A DNA stretch of 64,000 bases from Portunus trituberculatus (Eukaryota; Arthropoda; Malacostraca; Decapoda; Portunidae). The notes under the pieces were generated by a model. That model was not told the origin of the DNA, made no database searches, and saw nothing but the letters and a program-made list of their open reading frames with translations. The stretch covers positions 3,713,748 through 3,777,747 of the forward strand of contig NC_059255.1 of NCBI RefSeq assembly GCF_017591435.1, given 5' to 3'. The position numbers and the translations under genes are program-made. Numbering within the stretch: the first letter of the stretch is position 1; each line of letters starts with the position of its first letter. This document shows positions 14,460 through 24,206 of this stretch, one piece after another.

Positions 14460-15305
14460 ACATAGGTTATGTTACCACAATTTTGAAATACCTCACATGT
14501 GGAAAAACTTTTTTGTGAGAGTTTTTGTGCTATTGATAGAGTAGATATCACACTAATCTGTCAAGAGAACCTTCAAACTACCCTTAAAAACAAGTGTGAA
14601 TGATATTTGAGTTTTTTAAAAATATAGATTATGTTGCAACAATTTTGAAAGCCCTCAGATATGAAAAAACATTTTCGTAAGAGTTTTTGTGCTATTGATG
14701 GAGTAGATATAATACTAATCTGTCAATAGAACCTTCAAACTACCCTTAGAAACAAGTGAGACTGAAATTTGAGGTATTTAAAAATCTTGGTTATGTTACC
14801 CCAATTTTGAAAGCCCTCAGATATGAGAAACCTTTTTTGTAAGAGTTTTTATGCTATTGATAGAGTAGATAACATACTAATTTGTAAGAGTTTTTATGCT
14901 ATTGATAGACTAGATAACATACTAATCTGTCAATAGAACCTTCAAACTACCCTTAAAAACCCGTGTGACTGAAATTTGAGTTTTTTAAAAATATAGGTTT
15001 TGTAGTCAAAATTTTGAAAGCCCTCACATATGAGAAACCTTTTTTGTAAGAGTTTTTGTGCTATTGATAGAATAGATATCACACTAATCTGTCAATAGAT
15101 CCTTCAAACTACCCTTAAAAACAAGTGTGAATGAAATTTGAGTTTTTTTTTAAATATAGATTATGTTACAAGAGCCCTCAGATATAGTTTTTTGCCACAA
15201 TTTTGAAAGCTCTCAGATATGAGAAAAATTTTTTGTAAGACTTTTTGTGCTATTGATAGAGTAGATATCACACTAATCTGTCAATAGAACCTTCAAACTA
15301 CCCTT
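14460..15305 (-). repeat. Inverted copies of the ~160-bp satellite
   Basis: About five units run in the opposite direction to the 6.9-9.2 kb array. The words AACCTTCAAACTACCCTTA and GTGCTATTGATAGAGTAGAT are reverse complements of forward words such as TAAGGGTAGTTTGAAGGTT. The array ends abruptly at the TTAA-containing junction where the next repeat block begins. Confidence 0.85.
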
Positions 15306-17530
15306 AAGGTGTTTTATTACAAAAAAATTTATGTGTTTTTATCGAAAAATTGATTGAAAATTTTGTATATTCAAGTTATTTTACATTGTTATGCTTCAAA
15401 ACGATAAAATTTATTAAAACAAGCCAATACAGAGACGCCAAGGTAAAAGAAAGAAAAACGTGCTATTGTAGTGGATTTCAGCTTTTTTGCACCAAAACAC
15501 AAAAATACAGGCAAAACCTATAATTATACGCTATTTGTTTAAAGAACTGATATAAGTAAAAAATGGGTTATTTTGTTTTTTTCTAGCATTTTATGAACTT
15601 AAACTCAAAAATACAAATAAAACGCTATATTTGTTATATCGTCTTATTTAGGTGTTTATAGGGTGTTTTATGAAAAAAAAAATTCAGCTGAAAATTTTGT
15701 ATATTCAAGTCTTTTTACATTATGGTTGAAAACGATATTATTGATGAAAACAAGGCAAATAGAGAAACCAACGTAAAACTGAGAAAAAAGTGTTATTTTA
15801 GTAGTTTCCTACTTTTCTGAATCAAAACACCTAAATATACGCAAAACGCATGATTACACAATATTTGTTTCAGGAATTGAAATATGTCAAAAATGGATTA
15901 CTTTGGTGTTTTCCACCATTTCATACACCAAAACTCAGAAATGAAGGCAAAACACTATATTTGTTAAAACGTCTTATTCATATGTTTTTAAGGTGTTTTT
16001 ATTAAAAAAAATTGATTCAAATTTTTCTATATTCAAGTTATTTTTACATTGTTATGCTTCAAACGGATAAAATTGATAAAAAGAAGCCAATATACTAAAA
16101 CGAAACTTTTGTGTAAAAAATATTTAAAAAAAGCGGAAATTCATTAATATAACACCTTTTTCCTACTTTCACTTTTTTTTTTTTTTCTATATTACCTAGG
16201 TTTCATGAAATTTATCGTTTTGAAGCATTACAATATAAAACGACTTGAATATACAAAATTTTCAATCGAGATAGCTTTTTTTCATAAAACACCTTAAAAA
16301 CACACAAATAAGACTTTTTAACAAATATAGTGTTTTCCTGCATTCGAGTTTTGGTGCATAAAATTATGCAAACCTTCAAAACAACCCATTTTTTACATAT
16401 TTCAGTTCTTTAAACAAATACAGAATAATCATACGTTTTTCCCGGCATTTCTGTGTTTTGGTGCAAAAAAGCTGAAATCCAATAAAGTAACACGTATTTT
16501 CTTATTTTGACCTTACCTTCAATATATTGGCTTGTTTTCATCAATTTTACCGTATAAGAGCTTAACAATGGAAAATAACTTCGATATACAAAATTTTCAA
16601 TCGAGATTTTTTTTTTTTTTTTAACACCTTGAAAACACATAAATCAGACGTTTTAACAAATTTACTGTTTTACCTGAATTTCTGAGTTTTAGTGTATAAA
16701 ATGCTGGAAAACACCAAAATAACCCGTTTTTGACATATTTCGGTTCCTTAAACAAATAGTGTGTAATCATTCATTTTGCCTGCATTTCTGTGTTTTGTGC
16801 AAAAAGAGCGGAATATCACTAGAATAACACGTTTTTCCTATTTTACATTGGTTTTCTATATTGGCTTGTTTTCATCAATTTTAATGTTTTGAAACATAAC
16901 AATGTAAAATAACTTGAATATACAAAATTTTCAATCGAGATAGATTTCTTTTCATAAAACACCTTAAAAACATCAAATGTTTTAATAAAATATAGTGTTT
17001 TATCTGCATTTCTGAGTTTTGGTGCATAAAATGCTGGAAAACTCCAAAATAACCCGTTCTTTACATGTTTCAGTTTCTTAAAGAACTGAAATATGTAAAA
17101 AAAATGGGTTATTTTGGTGTTTTGCATCATTTTATGCATCAAAACTCAGAAATGCCAGCAAAACACTATAATTGTTAAAAAGTCTTATTTATGCATTTAT
17201 AAGGTGTTTTATGAAAAAAATCTTTCTCGTTTGAAAATTTTGTATATTCAAGTCATTTTACATTATGCTTTAAAACAATAAAATTGATGAAAACTAGCCA
17301 ATATAGAGAAACCAAGGTAAAATTAAGAAAAACGTGTTATATTACTGGTTTTCAGATTATTTCCACCAAAACACAGAAATAAAGGGAAAACGCCTGACTA
17401 CACAGTATTTCTTTAAGGAACTGAAATATGTCATAATTGGTTTATTTTGGTGTTTTCAGCATTTTATGCAACAAAACTCAGTAATGCAGGCATAGCACTA
17501 TACTTGTTAAAACATCTTAATTATGTGTTT

Positions 17531-18419
17531 TTAACCCGTAAAGTCCGACAGGCCTTAAATAGGGCTGCATTGCACACTTCCGAGTCCTTAAATGGGGCAG
17601 CTACTTTGAGCGCTAATAAAAACCGCGCTAGCATTGGTAGCGCTGCTATATTTGGTCATGACGTAGGCCTATGGTAGTACTGTCGGCTCCCAAGAAGCAC
17701 ACCGCTCTAGAAAGTTTTTTTTTTTTTTTTTTTTAAGGGGGGTGAAGCTAGCTAGCTGAAGAGAAAGTGGGTGGGAAGAGAAGGGGTGAAGGAAAGTAAG
17801 AGAGAGATAGATGGTGGGCTTGACCACCTTGCTAATTTTAGGCTCTAGCCAGCTAGTCTACCGCAAATTTCTGTGAGGTGCGTGAGCGTCGTGTCGCGGT
17901 GATAATTATTTACGTATTTACGTATTTACTTATTTAAGGAACTATTATTTACAACTATGGCTACTGGAGCTAAGAGGAAGCTAAAGTTTAGTGATAAAAG
18001 TGATAGACAAGGCGGGACAAGACGGAAAGTGCACAGGTTGGAGGTAGATCCCGACCCCGCTATTGTGACAACATCGTCACCCACGCTTGATAAAAACATA
18101 CGTAACTATAATCAGCCAATATGAGTGAAAACACGAAAACATGTGAAAACACATAAAAACATGAGCAGTGCCTTACATTATGTAAGAATACACATAAAAG
18201 CACCTCCCCCGAGTTGCCGCTACCACAATCTTCTCCAATTATCGGTTATTATTCTGACACAACCATAGTGAGTAGAGCAATAAAAACTTGTAGGATGATG
18301 CATTGTCATGTCTACTAACAGCAGATTTTTTTCCAGAGTAATTTATAAGAGTTGATTTTTATGATAATTGCGGTAATGGGAGGGTGCGAATTTTGCGGCC
18401 ATCGGTCTTAGCGGGTTAA
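17531..18419. mobile_element. Non-autonomous piggyBac-type transposon with TTAA duplications
   Basis: An 881-bp element (17535-18415) is flanked by TTAA at 17531-17534 and 18416-18419. Its ends are imperfect inverted repeats: left CCCGTAAAGTCCGACAGGCC, right (read inward) CCCGCTAAGACCGATGGCC. Removing the element plus one TTAA restores the host repeat exactly (TATGTGTTT-TTAA-GGTGCTTTATG), matching uninterrupted neighbouring copies. TTAA targets and CCC/GGG termini are hallmarks of the piggyBac superfamily. No transposase is present, so it would depend on an enzyme encoded elsewhere. Its base composition is clearly less AT-rich than the surrounding repeat. Confidence 0.85.
17957..18124 (+). 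pseudogene. 55-aa ORF inside the piggyBac-type element
   Basis: A short ATG-started frame (begins MATGAKRKLKFSDK, basic N-terminus, then acid/proline-rich) ends at a TGA at 18122. It may be a relic of the N-terminus of a transposase captured in the non-autonomous copy, since such elements often keep terminal coding scraps. It is too short to assign, and chance cannot be excluded. Confidence 0.3.
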
Positions 18420-19419
18420 GGTGCTTTATGAAAAAAAAATGTCTGGATTGAAAATTTTGTATATTCAAGTTATTTTACATTGTTATGCTTCAACCCAATA
18501 AAATTGATGAAAACAAGCCAATATAGAGAAACCAAAGTAAAAATAGGGAAAACTTGTTAATTTATTGGTTTTCCTCTTTTTGCAGAAAACACAGAAATGC
18601 AGCCAAACGAATGATTACACATTATTTGTTTAAGGATCTGAAATATTTCAAAACCGGGTTATTTTGGTGTTTTCCAGCATTTTATACACTAAACTCAGAA
18701 ATGCAGGTAAAACACTATATTTGCTAAAGCGTCTTATTTATGTGTTTTTAAGGTGTTTTACAAAAAAAACTATCTCGATTGAAAATTTTGTATATTCAAG
18801 TTATTTTATATTGTTATGCTTCAAAAGGATAAAACTGATGAAAACAAGCCAATGTAGAGAAACCAAGGTTAAAGTAAGAGAAACGTGTTATTTTGGTGGA
18901 TTTCAGCTTTTTTGCACCAAAACACAGAAATAGTCAAAATCTATGATTGTACACTATTTGTTTAAAGAATTGAAATATGTAAAAAATGTGTTATTTTGGT
19001 TTTTTGAAGTATTTTATGCACCAAAATTTCAGTTCCTTAAACAAATAGTGTGTAATCATCCATTTTTCCTGCATTTCTGTGTTTTGGTGCAAAAAAGCTG
19101 TAAACCACTAAAATAACACATTTTTCCTACTTTTACTTTGGTTTCTCTATATTGGCTTGTTTTCATCAATTACATCGTTTTGAAGCATAATGTAAAATGA
19201 CTTGAATATACAAAATTTTCAATGGATAGTTTTTTTTCATAAAACACCTTAAAAACACATAAATAAGATGTTTTAACAAATATAGTGTTTTGCCCTCATT
19301 TCTGAGTTTTGGTGCATAAAATGCTGGAAAACACCAAAATAACCCATTTTTGACATATTTCAGTTTCTTAACTAGCTAGACAGTGTGTTGTTCTGGGGGG
19401 TAATTTTAGCAGAGCTTCA

Positions 19420-20340
19420 TCACCACAGCTTAGCATCTCAATCAGTTGTGTGTGTTGTGTTGAGAGGAGTGTGTTAGTGAGGGACTGGTAACAGCTTGAC
19501 ATCTTAGTGTGCTGATGTACAGGGGGATGTGTTGTATTTGGGTCTACTAGTAAGGAAAGGAACCATCATCACAGCTAGTATTGTTAATGAGCTGGGTAGT
19601 GTATTGATGTACTGGTATGTGAGGTAGCAAGTAACACAAACTAACTACTCAAAACTCTAGACACACTGACTTAAAGATTGTTGAGCCCAAATAAACATAC
19701 ACAGCTTAGAGTTTTGTTAATAAGTTGGGTAGTGTGTTGGTGTACTCTTGTGTGTGTGTGGTAGTAGGCAACATAACACAAAACTCAAGACACAAATTGA
19801 AAGATTGTTGAACCCAAATAAACTAACATACACAGCTTAGAGTTTTGTTAATAAGCTTGATAATTGTGACGTATTGGTGTGTGTGGTAATAAGCAACATT
19901 AACAACTCAAAACCCTAAAGACACATAGATTGAAAGATTCTTGAACCCCAAATAAACATGCACAGCTTAGAGTTTTGTTAATTAGCTTGATAATTGTGAC
20001 GTACTGGTGTGAGTGGTAGCAAGTAACATAAGCTAACAACTCAAAATGCTAAAGACAAACAGACCAAAAGATTGTTGAAGCTAAATACACATACATACCT
20101 TAGAGTTTTGTTAATCATCTGGGTAGTGTGTTGGTGTACTGGTGTGTGAGGTACTAAGCATATCTCAAAACTCTAAAGACACATAGACTAAAACATTTAA
20201 CCAAAGTCATTTAACAAACACAGCTTAGAGTTTTGTTAATCATCTGGGTAGGGCATCGGTGTACTGGCATGTGAGGTAATACGCAACAAAATTCAAAACT
20301 CTAAAACCACATAGGCTTGAAAAATCATTGAAGTAACCTA
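19420..20340 (+). repeat. ~130-170-bp tandem array, about six units
   Basis: Recurring words in order: ACAGCTTAGAGTTTTGTTAA, GTGTGTTGGTGTACTGGTGT, AGCAACATAA, AACTCAAAACTCTAAAGACA and AGATTGTTGAACCCAAATAA. Units diverge toward the right end. No gene is seen, and 20340-20700 is AT-rich sequence without structure I can name. Confidence 0.8.
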
Positions 20341-20703
20341 ACCTAATCTAAACAGACAAAAACAAACTTGCGCAAATAAAAGTTTGAGATATATTTGTAA
20401 GTCAACCATATCTTTATCTAACTTAATCTAATCTAATGAAACTAAAACCAAAACTAACCACAATAAAAGTTTCATCTTCAAAAAATATGTCTCCATTATC
20501 CTAACCAAAATTCTTACAGATTGCGGAGGTAATGCTAATAAAAACTACAATATCTACTCCACAATTTCAATAAACACAATAGAAACACCTCAAAATTATC
20601 AAAAGAGTGATTTGTTTTAGTATTTCTTGTCATCCTTTATTTAATCATTGCATTTTATTTTTTATTTATCTATTTATTATATGTATATTATTTTAGACTA
20701 GTA

Positions 20704-20916
20704 TTAACCCCTTCAGTACCACGACAAGTATTCATATTTATTCTGCTTACTATTGGTGATTTTATGCAGCTCTAGAGACTTATGTGGGGATTAAAATAGC
20801 ATAGACTCTGGCCATTAATCTTTTAACTTCCCTAGACTCTAACTAATATCAATAAAATGGTCTAATGATACCCAAAACTTAAGGTAAAAAGCGCATCCCA
20901 GTATTGAACAGGTTAA
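20704..20916 (+). mobile_element. TTAA-flanked MITE, copy A
   Basis: A 205-bp element at 20708-20912 lies between TTAA at 20704-20707 and 20913-20916. The ends are inverted: CCCCTTCAGTACCA on the left and TCCCAGTATTGAACAGG on the right. The interior matches the copies at 27.7, 48.5 and 54.9 kb (for example GATTTTATGCAGCT and GACTCTGGCCATTAATCTT). TTAA targets suggest mobilisation by a piggyBac-type transposase. Confidence 0.8.
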
Positions 20917-21905
20917 TTCCTTTGATGTTGTTAGAGTTACTGAAGATTATTAAAGAAAACTATAGATCAAATGAAAACAATGAAATAATAACACATTTTT
21001 TTCTAACTTTACCTTTTAATTTGTCTAAAGATACACAAGCTCAAGGTAAATATGGGTCCCAGTATGAAGAGGTTAATTCCTTCAGTGTTATTAGTTATTG
21101 GAGAAAACTATAGATGTAGTGAAAACGAAATAATTTTTTTTTTTCAAACTTTACCTTTTAAATTGTCTTATGATACCAAAACTCAAGGTAAAAGTGCATC
21201 CCAGTATTGAAGAACTTAATTCCTTCCATGTTGTAACAATTATTGGAGATCATTATAAGAAAATCTATAGATATAATGAAAATGAAATCATAAAAAAATT
21301 TTCAAACTACTTTTTAAATGGTTTAATGATACACAAAACTCAAGATAAAAAAGTGTGTCCCAGTATTGAACAGATTAATTATCATTGGAGATTATTAAAG
21401 AAAAACTATAGATGAAATGAAAATGAATAATAACATTTTTTTCAAACTTTACCTTTTAAATAGTCTAATGATACCCAAACTGAAGGTAAAAAATGAGCCC
21501 TGTTATTGAAGAGGTTAATTCCTTCAATGTTGCTATAGTTGTTGGAGATTATTAAAAGAAAAACTATAGATGAAATGAAAACAATGAAATAACACACATT
21601 TTCTTTCTACCTTTACATTTTAAATCGTCTAATGATACACAACTCAATTTAAAGAGTGCATCCCAGTATTGAAGAGGTTAATTATTAAAAAGAAAAATTA
21701 TAGATAAAATGAAAACAATGAAATACTAACACTAATTTTACCTTTTAAATTGTCTAATGATACCCAAACTCAAGGTAAAAAGTGTGTGCCAGTATTGAAG
21801 AGGTCACTTCCTTCAATGTTGGTAAAGTTATTGAAGAGTATTAAAAGAAAAACTATAGATAAAATGAAAACAATGAAATAACACACATTTTTCCTTACTT
21901 TATTT
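20913..21905 (+). repeat. Tandem array (~155 bp, about 6-7 units) derived from the MITE right half
   Basis: Units begin GGTTAATTCCTTCAATGTTG and continue through AACTATAGATGAAATGAAAA, TTTACCTTTTAAATTGTCTA and ATGATACCCAAACTCAAGGT to CCCAGTATTGAAGAGGTTAA. The last two words are the right end of MITE copy A, so the array appears to have grown from that element's 3' half plus flank. Confidence 0.8.
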
Positions 21906-21987
21906 TTTGGTATATTTCATTTGTGGGATTACCCAATACAATTTTTTCCCGTAAAGACGAAACATTTTCCCTTTTTCTCACTTTATT
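21899..21987 (-). terminator. Candidate poly(A) signals downstream of the 22-24 kb open frame
   Basis: On the minus strand, AATAAA occurs at 21982-21987 (context GAATAAAGTGAG) and again at 21899-21904, about 210-300 bases past the stop codon of the minus-strand frame ending at 22195. Position and sequence fit a polyadenylation signal. This is inference without transcript data. Confidence 0.4.
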
Positions 21988-22194
21988 CATGCATTACAAT
22001 TCTCAATAAATTAGAAAAAATCAATTGCCATATATACACATTTTTAGAAACAAAGAGAATTTACGTTTGAAATTATCTTTGTCCTTTAATCTCGTGTAAA
22101 CAAACAAATAAACTAAACAAAATAAGTAATAATTAAAACGGCACTTCTTGGCACGGTTACATGGAAGGGTGTGAGGGACAGTGGCAGGGGTACC

Positions 22195-24081
22195 TTAGTT
22201 TTCTTCACTGGCAGAGGTATATTTCACTTTTTTCTTCTTCTTGGGGTTTGACAGTGGGTTTGTGGCATTGATAGGGGTGCTGGTTGCTTGTGGGAGAATG
22301 TGAAATATCCTGGCAGGGCTAGAAACACATGTATCCTTTAGTTTTCTTTTCTTCCTCTTCTTGTGCATCTTGGCAGGGATAAACTCATTATTGGCAGGGA
22401 TATTTGAGTTTATTTTCACCCTGTACTCCTTGGCAGGGTAATTCTCACTGGCAGGGGAAGCTACAGTGTCAAAAGATGTAACATTTTTTTCCTTTTTCTT
22501 CCTATGTTTCCTGGCAGGGGTTACATTATCATTGGCAGGGGTAGCAGAGTCTATTCCAACCCTGTCACATCTGTTCTCTACACTTGCAAGGGTTTGCATC
22601 ATTATTTCTCCAGTTTTTACCCTTTTCTTCCTCTTGACTTCCTTGGCAGGGGTTACATTATCACTGGCAGGGGTAGCAGAGTCTATTCCAACCCTGTCAC
22701 ATCTGTTCTCTACACTGGCAAGGGTTTTCATTATTATTTCACCAGTTTTTACCTTTTTCTTCCTCTTGACTTCCTTGGCAGGGGTTACATTATCACTGGC
22801 AGGGGTAGCAGAGTCTATTCCAACCCTGTCACATCTGTTCTCTACACTGGCAGGGGTTTTCATCATTATTTCTCCAGTTTTTACCCTTTTCTTCCTCTTG
22901 ACTTCCTTGGCAGGGGTTACATTATCATTGGCAGGGGTAGCAGAGTCTATTCCAACCCTGTCACATCTGTTCTCTACACTGGCAAGGGTTTGCATCATTA
23001 TTTCTCCAGTTTTTACACTTTTCTTCCTCTTGACTTCCTTGGCAGGGGTTACATTATCATTGGCAGGGGTAGCAGAGTCTATTCCAACCCTGTCACATCT
23101 GTTCTCTACACTGGCAGGGGTTTTCATCATTATTTCTCCAGTTTTTACCCTTTTCTTCCTCTTGACTTCCTTGGCAGGGGTTACATTATCACTGGCAGGG
23201 GTAGCAGAGTCTATTCCAACCCTGTCACATCTGTTCTCTACACTGGCAGGGGTTTTCATCATTATTTCTCCAGTTTTTACCCTTTTCTTCCTCTTGACTT
23301 CCTTGGCAGGGGTTACATTATCACTGGCAGGGGTAGCAGAGTCTATTCCAACCCTGTCACATCTGTTCTCTACACTGGCAAGGGTTTGCATCATTATTTC
23401 TCCAGTTTTTACCTTTTTCTTCCTCTTGGCTTCCTTGGCAGGGGTTACATTATCACTGGCAGGGGTAGCAGAGTCTATTCCAACCCTGTCACATCTGTTC
23501 TCTACACTGGCAGGGGTTTTCATCATTATTTCTCCAGTTTTTACACTTTTCTTCCTCTTGACTTCCTTGGCAGGGGTTACATTATCACTGGCAGGGGTAG
23601 CAGAGTCTATTCCAACCCTGTCACATCTGTTCTCTACACTGGCAGGGGTTTTCATTATTATTTCTCCAGATTTTACCTTTTTCTTCCTCTTGGCTTCCTT
23701 GGCAGGGGTTACATTATCACTGGCAGGGGTAGCAGAGTCTATTCCAACCCTGTCACATCTGTTCTCTACACTGGCAGGGATTCGTATCATTAATTCTCCA
23801 AATTTGACCCTCTTTTTCTTCTTCCTTCTCCTGACAGGGATTAGCACACATACCTCTTCTGCTTCTACCCTTCTCCTTTTATGTTTCCTGGCAGGGACAT
23901 CAGGGGAGGTGTCCATCTGCCTCTTGTGTGGTGCTGGCAGGGTGTCTGTGTCTGTGGCAGCAGGGGGACTCAATTCTACAGGGTTTAGCAGGGTCAATTT
24001 TTTCCTCCCTGTTTTGTTTGGAAATGTGTTTGTGATGTCTTGTATGTTTTTGTGTTTTCTATTTTCTGTCTTGTATGTTTT
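22195..24081 (-). CDS. Unrecognised basic protein with ten 44-residue TPA(K/R) repeats
   Basis: The open frame runs from just after a stop at 24082-24084 to TAA at 22195; its first in-frame ATG is at 23914-23916, giving 573 aa. After a Pro-rich lead with PARKHKRRR-type basic clusters come ten tandem units of exactly 44 residues (132 bp). Each has NRCDRVGIDSATPA, then NVTPAK, then a KRKK cluster and VKTGEI. V-T-P-A-(K/R) is kept in all ten, with K to R in the last. It fits the cyclin-dependent-kinase consensus [S/T]-P-x-[K/R]. The tail is very Lys-rich and nuclear-looking. No known domain is recognised. It lies directly downstream of, and on the same strand as, the 24.2-27.6 kb gene, so it may be that gene's 3' part (next exon, or the same frame after indels) instead of a separate gene. 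There are no stops across the array, and the plus-strand frame here is only a shadow. Confidence 0.6.
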   Translation of the reverse strand, partial: KTYKTENRKHKNIQDITNTFPNKTGRKKLTLLNPVELSPPAATDTDTLPAPHKRQMDTSPDVPARKHKRRRVEAEEVCVLIPVRRRKKKKRVKFGELMIRIPASVENRCDRVGIDSATPASDNVTPAKEAKRKKKVKSGEIIMKTPASVENRCDRVGIDSATPASDNVTPAKEVKRKKSVKTGEIMMKTPASVENRCDRVGIDSATPASDNVTPAKEAKRKKKVKTGEIMMQTLASVENRCDRVGIDSATPASDNVTPAKEVKRKKRVKTGEIMMKTPASVENRCDRVGIDSATPASDNVTPAKEVKRKKRVKTGEIMMKTPASVENRCDRVGIDSATPANDNVTPAKEVKRKKSVKTGEIMMQTLASVENRCDRVGIDSATPANDNVTPAKEVKRKKRVKTGEIMMKTPASVENRCDRVGIDSATPASDNVTPAKEVKRKKKVKTGEIIMKTLASVENRCDRVGIDSATPASDNVTPAKEVKRKKRVKTGEIMMQTLASVENRCDRVGIDSATPANDNVTPARKHRKKKEKNVTSFDTVASPASENYPAKEYRVKINSNIPANNEFIPAKMHKKRKKRKLKDTCVSSPARIFHILPQATSTPINATNPLSNPKKKKKVKYTSASEEN

Positions 24082-24206
24082 CTAAGACATTCTGTGTGTT
24101 TTCTAGTTTAATTTCTGTGTTTTCTTGTTCTCTGTTCTCTCTTCATCCATGTCTTGTATGTTTTCTAAGACATTCTGTGTGTTTTCTAGTTTAATTTCTG
24201 TGTTTT
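24082..24206 (-). other. Frame-broken repeat block between two minus-strand open frames
   Basis: The ENT-type repeat of the upstream gene continues here at DNA level (two more copies of AAATTAAACTAGAAAACACA), but the reading frame changes about three times within roughly 130 bp before joining the frame of the downstream ORF. Stops appear in every frame. I see no convincing GT-AG pair bridging it. Indels in the repeat array, an assembly error or two separate genes would all explain it. Confidence 0.6.

Larger units (their letters stand above)
15306..19380. repeat. ~350-bp repeat in both orientations; large palindromes
   Basis: Units share TGAAAATTTTGTATATTCAA, ACATTGTTATGCTTCAAAAC, AAAACAAGCCAATATAGAGA and GGGTTATTTTGGTGTTTT. 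Forward copies occupy about 15306-16100 and 17090-19020 (minus the transposon insertion). Reverse copies occupy about 16140-17084 and 19024-19375. The reverse-to-forward junction near 17084 is a palindrome centre (TTCAGTTTCTTAAAGAACTGAA) with similar arms for about 350 bp on each side. No coding potential is visible. Confidence 0.88.

Noticed and set aside
22466..24085. 539-aa plus-strand ORF with tandem repeats
   Set aside because: It is the reverse side of the 132-bp repeat. A unit length divisible by three keeps several frames open, and the minus-strand reading has charged, structured repeats and plausible coding flanks.
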